Below, piece by piece: positions 8,326 through 18,100 of a stretch of 48,608 nt of DNA (its first letter is position 1; every line of letters starts with the position of its first letter). Made by a program: the position numbers and the translations under genes. Source of the stretch: JBPOJN01 sp052033505 (GTDB taxonomy: Bacteria > UBA10199 > JACPAL01 > GCA-016699445); the NCBI GenBank assembly GCA_052033505.1, contig JBPOJN010000068.1:1-48608 (forward strand). The letters are read 5' to 3'. The notes under the pieces were generated by a model. It did not search any database. It saw nothing but the letters and a program-made list of their open reading frames with translations, and was not told the DNA's origin.

Positions 8326-9594
8326 ATGCCTCTTTTTAGACCCGTTCCCGATGCCGTCGATGTCGCCTCTATCGTTAGGATTCCGCCTAAAGAAGCGGTT
8401 CCTTCTCCATCTCCTCCTTCTTTGTCAATCCCTGAGGCGACTCAACCGCCTCCGTTAACACAACCTGTTTCCCTAGGGATTGCTTTGCCGGCGGGGTGTG
8501 CGGCTTACCCGGCGGCAGATGTTCTTTCAGGGGAAGATTTTGCGAAAGTTGTGAAGGAGGATGAATATCGTGGCTTGCTGAAGACGGCGAGGAACGCTTT
8601 TCACGATATTAACAACTATGTTTTGGGAACCAGCATTTCCTTAGAATATATGGAGAAAAGCGAAGAAGCCGGTTTGCTTCTTCCTTCCCAAGAAAATATT
8701 TCTCCTGAACAGGGATCTTCCTGGGACAGTTTTAAAAAGGCCATTCAGATTCCGTTTGTAAATTTCGCTGAGAGATTCGGAATATATGCAAAACGCCATG
8801 CGGAAAGCTTCAAACGATTAAATGACCATGCGGAAAGATCGTCTTTTGACGATTTATCCTTCAAGAGCATTCTGGAAGTGGGAAATGTCGTTGAGCTCCA
8901 AAGTTCTTGTGAGGCATTGGTCGCTTCAGTGGACGAACTGATCCTGAATATTGATAGCCTGAAAAAGCGCGAAAAACCGGGATTAGAAAACCTCCAGAGG
9001 CTCGAGACGTTTAATTTTGAGGAACACATAACCACTATAAGGGAATTGCTCGGGAATACCGCAACAGTATTAAAAGCTTTGCTCGCCGGCATGGAAGACG
9101 TCGAGGAACCTCAGGCCCTTTTTAGTGAATGTCTTCCTTTAAGGGTCATTAAAGCGTTTGCCGGCCGCATGATAGAGGTCGAGCTTCACGTGTTAGAAGA
9201 GCCGCGGAGGGTGAATGTTCCTGCGAGCATCGTGCGTCCCATGATGATCAACTTGTTGACCAACGCCCATCAAGCCATGATGTGCGGGGGAACTTTGAAG
9301 ATCTCGGAGAAGTTCTTTGATGAGAAGCTTCTTCCGAGCATAAAGCATCAATACATGCCTTTGCCGGTTCCTGATCGCGGTGATTTCGTCGGATTTTTCA
9401 TTGAGGATACGGGAATCGGGATGTCTGAAGCCGTTTTGGGGAAAATTTTCGAATTTTCTTTTTCGACGAAACGGACAACGGGCATCGGTCTCGCTACGAT
9501 TCGTGAGATGGTCCGGATACATGGGGGATTTATCGGGGTTGACAGCAGGAAGGGGCATGGAAGTTTGTTTGTCATTTACCTTCCTGCGGCCTGA
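8326..9594 (+). CDS. Soluble sensor histidine kinase with Pro-rich N-terminus
   Basis: A 422-residue cytosolic histidine kinase. A Pro-rich start (residues 1-50) and LPAGCAAYP (54-62) precede the dimerisation helix with the phospho-acceptor motif FHDINNYVLG (His93). A long helical insert of about 200 residues separates it from the ATPase domain: N box NLLTNAHQAM (about 309-318), G1 EDTGIGMSE (about 360), F box IFEFSFSTK and G2 TTGIGLATI (about 386). HDINN is the acceptor form seen in HPK families with divergent H boxes. There is no membrane segment, PAS, receiver or other known sensor domain, and no response regulator next door, so input and target are unknown. It lies 21 bases after its kinase-less relative, probably in one transcript. 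Confidence 0.88.
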   Translation: MPLFRPVPDAVDVASIVRIPPKEAVPSPSPPSLSIPEATQPPPLTQPVSLGIALPAGCAAYPAADVLSGEDFAKVVKEDEYRGLLKTARNAFHDINNYVLGTSISLEYMEKSEEAGLLLPSQENISPEQGSSWDSFKKAIQIPFVNFAERFGIYAKRHAESFKRLNDHAERSSFDDLSFKSILEVGNVVELQSSCEALVASVDELILNIDSLKKREKPGLENLQRLETFNFEEHITTIRELLGNTATVLKALLAGMEDVEEPQALFSECLPLRVIKAFAGRMIEVELHVLEEPRRVNVPASIVRPMMINLLTNAHQAMMCGGTLKISEKFFDEKLLPSIKHQYMPLPVPDRGDFVGFFIEDTGIGMSEAVLGKIFEFSFSTKRTTGIGLATIREMVRIHGGFIGVDSRKGHGSLFVIYLPAA

Positions 9595-9612
9595 GACGGC
9601 CTCACTCCGCCC

Positions 9613-9642
9613 TTGTTTTGAAAAAATATTTCAGGCTATACA
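9613..9642 (+). promoter_or_regulatory. Possible promoter of the alcohol dehydrogenase gene
   Basis: TTGTTT (9613-9618) and TATACA (9637-9642) are 18 bases apart. Transcription would begin at about the ATG (9649), giving a leaderless message, and no ribosome-binding site is present. This is a pattern match only. Confidence 0.35.
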
Positions 9643-9648
9643 CGTCGG

Positions 9649-10824
9649 ATGTCATCTTCCTTTTTTCAGTTTCATCTTCCTACGAAGATCATTTGCAACC
9701 CCGGTATTTCCCGTGATTTTGGGGCGGAGCTTTCGGCGTTCCCGCTTTCGAAAGTCATGGTGGTGACCGATAAGATGTTGGTCGAATTGGGCGTCATCAA
9801 CGGCGTCTTGGAGGGTTTGAAGGCCTCCGGCGTCGAGGTCGCGGTGATTTTCAAAGACGTGCCGGCGAACTCGGAGCTCAAAGTCATCCAGGCTTGCGCC
9901 GACGCGGCCATTAAGGCCGAAGTCGAAGGTATCATCGCGATCGGCGGCGGCAGCGTCATCGATACGGCGAAGGGCGCCGCGATCCTGCTGACTCATGGCG
10001 GAGACCTCGTGAACGACTACTCGGGCGCCGAGACTCTGCCCGGACCTTTGAAACCCTTGATCGCAATTCCCACGACGGCCGGCACCGGCAGCGAAGTCAC
10101 GCATGCGGCCGTGGTCTTGGACGCAGAATCACACACGAAAATTTCTTTCGTCGACCGGCATTTGATCCCGCATTTGGCGATTTTAGATCCCGAGTTGACC
10201 GTCGGATTGCCTCCGAAATTGACTGCGGCGACCGCGATGGACGCGTTCACGCACGCGGTCGAGTCGTTTACGAGCATCCAGGCGAATCCGATTTCCAAGG
10301 CCTTCGCTTCGCAAGCCATTCCTTTGATCCGGCAGAATCTTTTGAAGGCCGTCCTGCACGGCGAAGACATCGAAGCGCGACAGGCCCTCATGGTCGCGGC
10401 CACGATGGCGGGCGTCGCGTTCGATCACGCGATGGTAGGCGTTGTGCACGGGCTTTCGCATGCGACGGGGGGGCTGGTGGGCATCCATCACGGCACGGCC
10501 AACAGCATCTTCCTCCCTTGGGGCATGGAATATAATTTCGAGGTCGGCAAAGAACAATACGCCGAAATCGCCCAGCTCATGGGCATCAAGACCGAAGGTT
10601 TGAGCGTGGATGCGGCCGCGCGCAAGGCGATCGAAGGCATCGTGCGTCTGCGTGAGGAGTTGTACAAGGTCTGCGGACTTCCATACCGCCTGCGCGACGC
10701 GGGCGTGACCGAGGATATCCTCGATGCGATCGCGGAGGGTGCGGTCAACGACGGCACGAGCTTCTACAATCCGCGTGAGGTCGTGAAGGAAGAAGTTTTG
10801 GAATACGTCAAAAAAGCTTACTAA
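9649..10824 (+). CDS. Iron-containing alcohol dehydrogenase (group III)
   Basis: A 391-residue NAD(P)-dependent alcohol dehydrogenase of the Fe-ADH family. The N-terminal Rossmann-like part carries the nucleotide motif AIGGGSVIDTAKG (about residue 103) and IPTTAGTGSEVT (about 140). The C-terminal helical domain carries the metal site: Asp and His in ATAMDAFTHAVES, His in VHGLSHATGG and His in GIHHGTANS. Length is typical. The physiological substrate (ethanol, a diol, lactaldehyde or another) cannot be deduced. It is followed nine bases later by an SCP2-domain gene with its own ribosome site; the two probably form an operon running on toward the lipoprotein and pgi genes. Confidence 0.93.
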   Translation: MSSSFFQFHLPTKIICNPGISRDFGAELSAFPLSKVMVVTDKMLVELGVINGVLEGLKASGVEVAVIFKDVPANSELKVIQACADAAIKAEVEGIIAIGGGSVIDTAKGAAILLTHGGDLVNDYSGAETLPGPLKPLIAIPTTAGTGSEVTHAAVVLDAESHTKISFVDRHLIPHLAILDPELTVGLPPKLTAATAMDAFTHAVESFTSIQANPISKAFASQAIPLIRQNLLKAVLHGEDIEARQALMVAATMAGVAFDHAMVGVVHGLSHATGGLVGIHHGTANSIFLPWGMEYNFEVGKEQYAEIAQLMGIKTEGLSVDAAARKAIEGIVRLREELYKVCGLPYRLRDAGVTEDILDAIAEGAVNDGTSFYNPREVVKEEVLEYVKKAY

Positions 10825-10833
10825 GGAGACTCC

Positions 10834-11244
10834 ATGGCCACATTCGAGAGCCCACAGAAATTGAAAGAAGTCTTGGGAGGTTTTTTCGAATACCTGACCC
10901 AGGATCCTGAGATGGCGAAGAAGCTGATCGCATCCAAGATGGTCATTAAGTTTCAATACAGCGAGCCCTCACTCGCGATCGTGATCGATCTGACCGGCGA
11001 AAAGCCCGTCATCACCTACGACGACGCCACGAAGAAACCCGACGTTGAAATGAACATGAAGGCCGACGTGGCGCATCGGTTTTGGTTCGGCAAGGTCAAT
11101 CTGGTCATGGCGCTCGCACGCCGCGAAATGACGGCGAAAGGGCCGATCCCCAAGATCCTGAAACTCTTGCCGATCATCAAGCCGGCCTATGAATTGTATC
11201 CCAAGTACTTGCAGGAAAAAGGTTTGGGCAGCTACGCGCTGTAA
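10834..11244 (+). CDS. SCP2 sterol-binding domain protein
   Basis: A 136-residue single-domain protein of the SCP-2 lipid-transfer fold. Visible family features are an amphipathic N-terminal part, the central strand pair FQYSEPSLAIVIDLTGEKPV, the DVEMNMKADVAHRFWFGKVN segment and a helical end with the pattern GPIPKILKLLP. Bacterial members bind fatty acids, acyl-CoAs or other hydrophobic ligands; the ligand here is unknown. AAGGAG precedes the ATG. Position right after an alcohol dehydrogenase suggests joint lipid or alcohol metabolism, which is inference. Confidence 0.85.
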   Translation: MATFESPQKLKEVLGGFFEYLTQDPEMAKKLIASKMVIKFQYSEPSLAIVIDLTGEKPVITYDDATKKPDVEMNMKADVAHRFWFGKVNLVMALARREMTAKGPIPKILKLLPIIKPAYELYPKYLQEKGLGSYAL

Positions 11245-11270
11245 GTTCGGCATCCCGTATAAGGAGAACC

Positions 11271-11678
11271 ATGAAAAATCTTCTGATCATTTTTAGTTTA
11301 TTGGTGTCGGGTTTGACTGTTTCCGGCTGCGGCATGGAAGCCACCTCTCAAGCCGAGGCGCAGGAAAATACTCAGACCGACGTCGTGGACGGTGTCATTA
11401 AAAACGCAGCCGTGCTCGGGGCCGCCGGAGCCGTCGCAGTCGACGCGGGTTTCGCTACCAATGGCACGATCATCGCGATCCCGACCGGGTTTACCGCCGA
11501 CCAATGCCGGTTTACCGCGGCCGTGGCGACGATCGACGGAAACGCGATTTCGGTCTCCGCGAGTATCAACGACGAAACCGGCGAGGTGATCTGCGAAAAA
11601 GTCGTGCAAGACCGGCCTGAAATCCCGGCGCAAACGCGCGACTGTACGGCTTCCTACACCATCCTTTGCACCAAATGA
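11271..11678 (+). CDS. Small secreted lipoprotein, unknown function
   Basis: A 135-residue predicted lipoprotein. A hydrophobic signal peptide leads to the lipobox LTVSGC, with the lipidated Cys at residue 20. The mature part begins with a Gln/Glu-rich linker, has an Ala/Val/Gly-rich stretch (AAVLGAAGAVAVDAG) and four further Cys residues that may form disulfides in the periplasm. No family recognised. AAGGAG lies six bases before the ATG. Its last codon overlaps the pgi start in an ATGA, so the two are translationally coupled even though one product is exported and the other is a cytosolic enzyme. Confidence 0.82.
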   Translation: MKNLLIIFSLLVSGLTVSGCGMEATSQAEAQENTQTDVVDGVIKNAAVLGAAGAVAVDAGFATNGTIIAIPTGFTADQCRFTAAVATIDGNAISVSASINDETGEVICEKVVQDRPEIPAQTRDCTASYTILCTK

Positions 11679-13009
11679 CCTCGCGTCCCGATATCTCGCT
11701 CGACGTTAATAATTTATTCTCCGGCATCCTGCCCTCCGGTGGCATTTCCCGCGAAGCCTTGGAGAATTTGAAGGCCGAGCTGACTGAAATCCATCAAGGC
11801 TTGTCGGACTTGAGGCGCTTGGGTCAGATGCCATATCAAGACCTGCCTCACCAAGACGAAAACCTGGGGAAAATTTTAGACGATGCCTTGGGAATTCGGA
11901 AAAATTTCTCTTCCGTGCTCGTTCTAGGCATCGGCGGCTCCGCCTTGGGCGGACGTTTGCTCGTCGAATCCTTGGGCGTCCGTTCGGAAGGGCCCAGCGT
12001 GATTTTTTGCGATTCGGTCGACGCCTCTGAGTGGCACCGGCTCGCGGCGGCGCAGGATTGGACTCGGACTCTCTTGATAGTCATCAGCAAGTCAGGGAAA
12101 ACGGTCGAGACCTTGGCGGCGTTCCGCTTTTTTTCGAAAATCCTGAAATCGCACGTGGGCGAACGTTTTTCGCATCACGTCCGTATCATCACGGATCCTC
12201 AAAAAGGGTCGCTGAGGCCTTATGCGGTCTCCGAAGGCATTCCGGTCTATGACATTTCTCCGGGCGTGGGCGGGCGGTATGCGGTGTTGAGTGCGGTCGG
12301 TTTGCTTCCGGCGGCATGCGCGGGAGTCGACGTCCGGTCGCTTTTGGACGGCGCGAAACGCATGGACGAGCGGACGCATCAATCCGACGTGTGGTTTAAT
12401 CCCCCCATGATGAGCGCGGCCCTTCAGTATCTTTTGAGCACCGAAAAGGAACGTACGATCCGCGTGATCATGACATACGGAGAGCGGTTGAAGCATTTTG
12501 CACCGTGGTTCGTTCAGCTCTGGTCGGAGAGTTTGGGTAAAAAAAGTTTCGAGGGGGCCTACGTGCGTTCGACGCCGCTTCCCGCAAGCGGCCCTCAAGA
12601 CCAGCATGCGCAGTTCCAACTTTATTTGGACGGTCCTCCGGACAAGACGGTGACGTTCGTCTCGTGCGAAGAAGACCTCCAAGACGTATATTTAGGCGAG
12701 CCTTCTGAGCCCGAATTGGCCTCGCTTCCCAACCGCAGCATCCACCAACTCTTGACGATCGAGCGATTGGCGACCGAAGAAGCACTTCGTGTCAGCGGCG
12801 TGCCGAACCAGACCCTGCTGCTCAAGCGGAACGACGCGTATTCTTTGGGACAGCTCCTGTATTTTTCCGAGATGGAAACCGTTTATGCGGGCGAACTCTT
12901 CGACGTGAATCCGTTCGACCAACCCGCGGTCGAACGCATCAAAAATAACATCCAAGAACTTCTCTCGGGCAAGATATTGGGACATAAGAAGAAAGATTAC
13001 ATTCTCTAA
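11675..13009 (+). CDS. pgi: Glucose-6-phosphate isomerase
   Basis: A 444-residue cytosolic enzyme that interconverts glucose 6-phosphate and fructose 6-phosphate in glycolysis and gluconeogenesis. The two SIS sugar-isomerase domains are visible: phosphate loop VLGIGGSALGGRLL (about residue 90), the substrate loop ISKSGKTVETLAAF (about 140), the family motif GVGGRYAVLSAVGLLP (about 197) and the C-terminal segment FDQPAVERIKNNIQELL. Length matches the shorter Firmicutes/delta-type PGI, not the 550-residue E. coli type. The ATG at 11675 overlaps the preceding stop (ATGA); a start three codons earlier (11666) is possible. Confidence 0.94.
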   Translation: MTSRPDISLDVNNLFSGILPSGGISREALENLKAELTEIHQGLSDLRRLGQMPYQDLPHQDENLGKILDDALGIRKNFSSVLVLGIGGSALGGRLLVESLGVRSEGPSVIFCDSVDASEWHRLAAAQDWTRTLLIVISKSGKTVETLAAFRFFSKILKSHVGERFSHHVRIITDPQKGSLRPYAVSEGIPVYDISPGVGGRYAVLSAVGLLPAACAGVDVRSLLDGAKRMDERTHQSDVWFNPPMMSAALQYLLSTEKERTIRVIMTYGERLKHFAPWFVQLWSESLGKKSFEGAYVRSTPLPASGPQDQHAQFQLYLDGPPDKTVTFVSCEEDLQDVYLGEPSEPELASLPNRSIHQLLTIERLATEEALRVSGVPNQTLLLKRNDAYSLGQLLYFSEMETVYAGELFDVNPFDQPAVERIKNNIQELLSGKILGHKKKDYIL

Positions 13010-13112
13010 TATCCCCATAATGTCGCGAATAGAGACAGTTTTCCGTCCGAAAATTTTCTTAAAAAAATAACGCAATCGCGCAACTTTTCCTGGGGCCCCG
13101 GCGAAGATAGGG

Positions 13113-13481
13113 ATGAAAGCGGTTAAAGTTATGATTTCTTTTTGGATTAAAAACATTCTCTCCCATGGCCCCGAAGGTCTCATGCAAGGGGCCAAGGCTT
13201 TTGAGAAGAAGATGAAAGGCGTCGTGGAAGACGTCGTGGACGAGATTCCTTCGACCGAAGATGTGCGCCGTCGCAGCAAGGAGTTCTTGGGAGTGCTCCG
13301 CAGCAGCGGCAATCCCATCGATCGTTTGCGCCTTTGGTTGTCCACGCGGCGCAAGGTGAAGCGCCATATCGCCGATTTTTATGATCTTCCGGACATCACG
13401 GAAGAGATCACCGAAAAACTCATGGAAGGCTCCCTTGAAGATCCGCGTTTACAGAAACTCCTGAACCGTTCGCGGCATTAA
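13113..13481 (+). CDS. Small basic helical protein, unknown
   Basis: A 122-residue protein with no family I recognise. It opens with a short hydrophobic stretch (MISFWIKNIL), has a charged amphipathic middle (FEKKMKGVVEDVVDEIPSTE), then a basic segment (RLWLSTRRKVKRHIADFY), and ends in an acidic-to-basic helix. No signal peptide or clear membrane helix. An ATG six codons in is an alternative start; neither has a strong ribosome site. It lies about 100 bases after pgi and converges on comM, the two stop codons sharing the palindrome TTAA. Codon use is like its neighbours, so it is probably a real gene. Confidence 0.6.
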   Translation: MKAVKVMISFWIKNILSHGPEGLMQGAKAFEKKMKGVVEDVVDEIPSTEDVRRRSKEFLGVLRSSGNPIDRLRLWLSTRRKVKRHIADFYDLPDITEEITEKLMEGSLEDPRLQKLLNRSRH

Positions 13482-15013
13482 TTTTTCAAACTACGGTCCA
13501 AGCTGCGATAATGGATCGCTTCGGCGATGTGTTTCGCTTGCAGAGATTCGTTTCCTTCCAGATCGGCGATCGTACGCGCTAATTTTAAGAGACGGTCGTA
13601 AGCCCGTGCCGATAGGGACAGTTTCGCGACGGCTTGCTCTAAAAGCTTGAGTCCCGCCGCGTCGAGTTTGCAAAATTTCCGTATCAGTCTTCCCGACATT
13701 TGAGAGTTGGCGTGTATTTTCTGGCCTGAAAACCTCCGGGATTGAGACGCCCGCGCCTTGAGCACGCGTTCTCGGATGCGTTCGGAGCTTTCGGATTCTT
13801 GGGGCGCCATAAGCTCGGTGAAAGGCACCGGTGGTACGTGGATCTGCAGATCGATGCGGTCGAGGAGAGGGCCGGACAGCCGGCTGCGATAGAGTTTCAA
13901 GTCGCGGCTGGTGCAGTAACACTCGCGCTGCATCGAACCCAAAAATCCGCAACGGCAAGGATTCATCGCGGCGACGAGCATGAAACGCGCCGGGTACGTG
14001 ATCGTGGACAACGCACGCGCGATCGTGACTTGGCCGGCCTCGATGGGTTGGCGTAAGATCTCCAAGACGTTTTTTTGAAATTCCGGAAACTCATCCAAAA
14101 AAAGCACGCCGTTGTGCGCCAGGCTTACTTCGCCCGGCCGTGGATGACTCGTGCCTCCCGAAAGTCCCGCGGTCGAAATCGTATGATGGGGCGCGCGAAA
14201 AGGGCGCTGGCGGATCAATCGTCCTCCGGAGAGCTGGCCTACGACGCTGTAAATCTTCGAAGTCTCGAGCGATTCCTCGAATTCCATCGGAGGCAGGATC
14301 GTCGCCAAGCGCTGCGCGAGCATGGTTTTACCCGAGCCCGGCGGACCGATCATCAGGACGTTGTGGTTTCCCGCCGCGGCGATCTCAAGTGCGCGCTTGG
14401 CTTGGGCTTGCCCGCGGATTTCCGAAAAATCGACGGTGTCGCCGGTTTGTTTTTCAGGTTTTTGTGGGATTTCGGAGACGTCTTGAGCGACGGTCAGGAT
14501 TTTCTCGCCGGTCAAATGCTGTACGACCTCCGAGAGATTCCGGATTCCATGCACCGCCAGGCCTTGTACGACCACGGCCTCGGGAATATTCGCTTCCGGC
14601 AGGAACAATCTGCGGATTTTTTTTCGTTTCAACAGGAGCGCGATGGGGAGAGCACCGGGGACGGGCTTGACGTCGCCCACGAGCGAGAGTTCTCCTAAAA
14701 AACATGCGTCGTTCAAGGCCTCGCGCGGGATCATCTCGGAGGACGCCATGAGCCCGATTGCGATCGGGAGATCGAAAGCGGTGCCTTCTTTGCGGATGTC
14801 GGCGGGCGCCAGGTTGATCGTGATGCGCCGCCGCTCGAAATGATATCCGGAGTTTTTAATCGCCGCGATGACACGGTCGCGACTTTCTTTGACGCTCGAT
14901 TCGGGGAGCCCCACGGTGTTCCAGTTCGCGAGCCCCGGCGCGATGTCGACTTCCACGTCGACTAAGAAGGCCTCGATACCGTGCACGCCCGCGCTTTGGA
15001 CCAGGGATAACAT
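13478..15013 (-). CDS. comM: YifB/ComM-family Mg-chelatase-like AAA+ ATPase
   Basis: A 511-residue cytosolic AAA+ protein. ComM of naturally transformable bacteria is a hexameric helicase that extends branch migration during integration of incoming DNA. In order: an N-terminal Lon-protease-like fold (VHGIEAFLVDVEVDIAPGLA, FNLAP-type segment INLAPADIRKEGTAFDLPIA), Walker A GPPGSGKTML (about residue 222), the family motif RPFRAPHHTIS, Walker B VLFLDEFPEF (about 300), sensor MNPCRCGFLG with paired Cys, and the C-terminal winged-helix-like region. Length matches the family. It is transcribed toward the small gene at 13113 and divergent from the surface protein at 15163. Presence hints at, but does not prove, natural transformation. 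Confidence 0.93.
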   Translation of the reverse strand: MLSLVQSAGVHGIEAFLVDVEVDIAPGLANWNTVGLPESSVKESRDRVIAAIKNSGYHFERRRITINLAPADIRKEGTAFDLPIAIGLMASSEMIPREALNDACFLGELSLVGDVKPVPGALPIALLLKRKKIRRLFLPEANIPEAVVVQGLAVHGIRNLSEVVQHLTGEKILTVAQDVSEIPQKPEKQTGDTVDFSEIRGQAQAKRALEIAAAGNHNVLMIGPPGSGKTMLAQRLATILPPMEFEESLETSKIYSVVGQLSGGRLIRQRPFRAPHHTISTAGLSGGTSHPRPGEVSLAHNGVLFLDEFPEFQKNVLEILRQPIEAGQVTIARALSTITYPARFMLVAAMNPCRCGFLGSMQRECYCTSRDLKLYRSRLSGPLLDRIDLQIHVPPVPFTELMAPQESESSERIRERVLKARASQSRRFSGQKIHANSQMSGRLIRKFCKLDAAGLKLLEQAVAKLSLSARAYDRLLKLARTIADLEGNESLQAKHIAEAIHYRSLDRSLKN

Positions 15014-15162
15014 GCGAGGAGAAAAGCAAACGCGGTGCCATGGGTTTGAAGAAGCGGTACCTAGAATATTTTAGGGATGAGGTCCGAAAGTCGGACGGTG
15101 GAGTTTGATTGATGGATGATTTCGCGAAAATACGTTAAGAAACGAAAACTCCGGTGAGATTG

Positions 15163-18100
15163 ATGAGATTCCTGAAAACCCTCCGTGTCTGCGCGATCAT
15201 CGTCGCGATTTTAACCGCCGCCTCGGTGCATGCGGGTTTCTTAGATCCGAAATTGCCGTGGAAGACGGTCACAACCGAGCACTTTCGCATTCATTATACC
15301 GAGGCCGAAGAGGGTATCGCAAAGCGGCTGATGCCCATCGCCGAAGACGCTTATCACGAAGTGACGAAGTCGTTTGATGCGCGTCCCTGGGGGCGGACCG
15401 ACGTCGTGTTGACCGATCAAGACGACTCTGCAAACGGGTTTACGTTCGTGATTCCCTATAATCTGATCATCTTGAGGGTCGTCCCGCCCACGGGGGATCA
15501 TGCGCTCGCCGATCATGGGGATTGGCTGAAAGAGCTTTTCGTCCACGAGTACACCCACGTCGTGCACATCACGCAGACTGAATACCCCGCGAAGGCCTTG
15601 AAATTCCTGGTCGGTAAAATGGACGCGCCCAACGGGCTCACGCCGGGTTGGGTCACGGAAGGGTTGGCGACGTATTTCGAGACGTCGCGTACGGCGCGCG
15701 GGCGAGGGCGGTCTTCCTACGCGGACATGCTGCTGCGCACCGACATCCTGCAGGATCGTTTCCTGAAAATCGACGAAATGGCCGGGACGATGTACGAATG
15801 GCCTTCGTGGCAGGCGCAGTATCTCTACGGCGTGAATTTCTGGGCATTTCTGGCGGAGACCTATGGAGAGGAAAAAGTCCTGGAGTTTAGCCGGCATTAC
15901 GGATCGTCGCTGCGGTTTTTCATGCTGAATTCACAGGCGAAACGGTCTTTTCGCACGGAGCGCTCGCCCGAGGAAGAAGCGCTTTGCGGGGCCACGCATT
16001 GGACCACCCATGAAACCGGTGCCTATCGGACGCGTCGTACGTATCCGGAGGTGTGTGGTGCGGACCGTGGCCAGACTTTTTACGATCTTTGGGCCCAGTG
16101 GAAAGCGCATTTAGAAGAACGTTATTTCCGCGTACGCGACGAAGTGACGCGCTTAGGCTTGAAAGAAGGTGAGACTTACCGTCCTCTCGCTTCCGGTGAG
16201 AGCGATGTGTTGCCGACGTTTTCGTCCGACGGCGCGAAACTCGCGTACGTAGCTCATTCACTGCATCATAGCGCGGAACTTAGGCTGCGTGATTTAAAGA
16301 CCGGCGAAGAAAAAGTGCTGCTGAAGGAAAAAGACATCCAACAAATGGGATTTTCTCCGGACGGCCGTAAATTGGTTTTTTCGGAAATCGGGACCCATAA
16401 AAAATATTATCGTTTTTCGGACCTGCACGAGATCGACCTCGAAAGCGGGAAGTCCACGCAGTTGACCAAAGGACTGCGCGCGCGGGATCCGGATTATTCC
16501 CCCGACGGGTCCAAGATCGTCGCCGTGATACAAAAGACGGGCTCGTCCGAATTAGCTGTTTACGATGTCTCGGCGAAAACCTGGGAGACAATAATAGCCG
16601 AAAAAAAATATCAGTCCCAAAGGGGCGTTGAGGGGGAGGCTCCATCCGGCTTTGCCGGTGGAGGGGGCGACGCGAGCCCCTCTCAAATCGACCATCCGCG
16701 ATGGTTGCCGGATGGCGCGCATGTCGTCTCTTCGCTTCATCGCGACGGACAGCGCGATCTTTGGCTCATCGATGCGACGACCAAAAAATCGTCACGTCTC
16801 ACGAATGACGTGGCACTCGAGGATCGTCCCGTAGTCGATCCACGAGACGGTTCGATTTATTTTTCTTCGGATAAAACAGGCATTCCCAATATTTACCGCT
16901 ATGAATCCGGAGCGAAAAAGCCGGTGCCTGTCACCAACGTACTGACCGGGGCTTTCGCGCCCGCTTTGGATGCGGAAGGGGACTTGGTCTTCCAGTATTA
17001 CAATGGAAAAGGGTTCGAGCTAAGGCGTTTGAACGCCTCGAATCATAAGGTTCCGGTTGTTCGCACCGCTTCGGCATTGCCCGAGCATTTCGCGCCGGGC
17101 GTCCTTAAAGACGAGATTCCGCCGCCCGGCGATCTATCGCTCGCGAAGAAATATTCGCCTTTTCCGAAGTTGTTGATTCCACGCTATCTCTTCCCAAATC
17201 TAGCCTTGATCGACGGGTCCGTCTTTTTATCCGCCACGGTTTCGAATTTCGATCCGTTGCAACGGCATGTTTGGTTCGGTGACGTGACTTGTCGCAGTGA
17301 CAATAATTTCGTAGGGTTCGATCTGGGTTACACCTACCAACGTTATCTCCCGGCTTTTTCGATCGTTTATAACGACTTTACGGTCAATTACGGCGACGTT
17401 TTCGGTCTGGGCACGGACTTCTTCGAAGAGAGACGCCGCGCCTCGGCGGGTGTGACGTTCCCTTTGAAGGGACATCGCTTAAGCCTGCGCTATTTCTTCG
17501 AAGACCGTAGCGCCGAGTCCGGATTGCCCGCGGGGGCGACGCTCTCCACGCTGGGGCATTATGCCGGCGTGTATGCGCAGTATCTTTATGGGCATTCGGA
17601 TCGTACCGGCGCCGCCATCAGCGCCGAAAGCGGGGGACGCGTTTTGGCCCAGGTGGAAGGTACGCACAGCGCGCTCGGGGCCTCGGATCAGCTGGAGCAG
17701 GTGGTCGTTTGGGGCGATCTCCGCAAATATTTCCACATGCCTTACAGTGCGCATCACGTCTTGGCTCTACGCGCGGCGGGTGGGGCGGCTTTCGGCGATA
17801 AACTGCTGCAAGGAAACTTCGTCCTGGGCGGGTCTTTGGGCGAAAGCGTTTTTACCGGGTCTTCCACGCGCCTTTTGACGTTACGCGGTTTACCGCTCGC
17901 GACTTTTTCGCGGGACCGGGCTTGGGTCGCGTCGGCGGAGTACCGGTTTCCGATCTTTCGCGTCCAGCGCGGTTTGGGGACGTTGCCCTTCGCGTGGAAC
18001 AGCGCGCACCTGGCATTTTTCGCGGACGTCGGCGACGCCTTCAACGCCGCGGCGTTCCGCCCGATGCTGGGCGTGGGCGGCGAGCTCCGTGGAGACTTCG

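Noticed and set aside
7675..9594. LPAGCAA as a lipoprotein lipobox
   Set aside because: No hydrophobic signal helix precedes it, it lies at residue 54-55, and Pro is at the -3 position.
13478..15013. Reading ComM as evidence of a competence locus
   Set aside because: ComM homologues are widespread in non-competent bacteria and no other competence gene is in the window.
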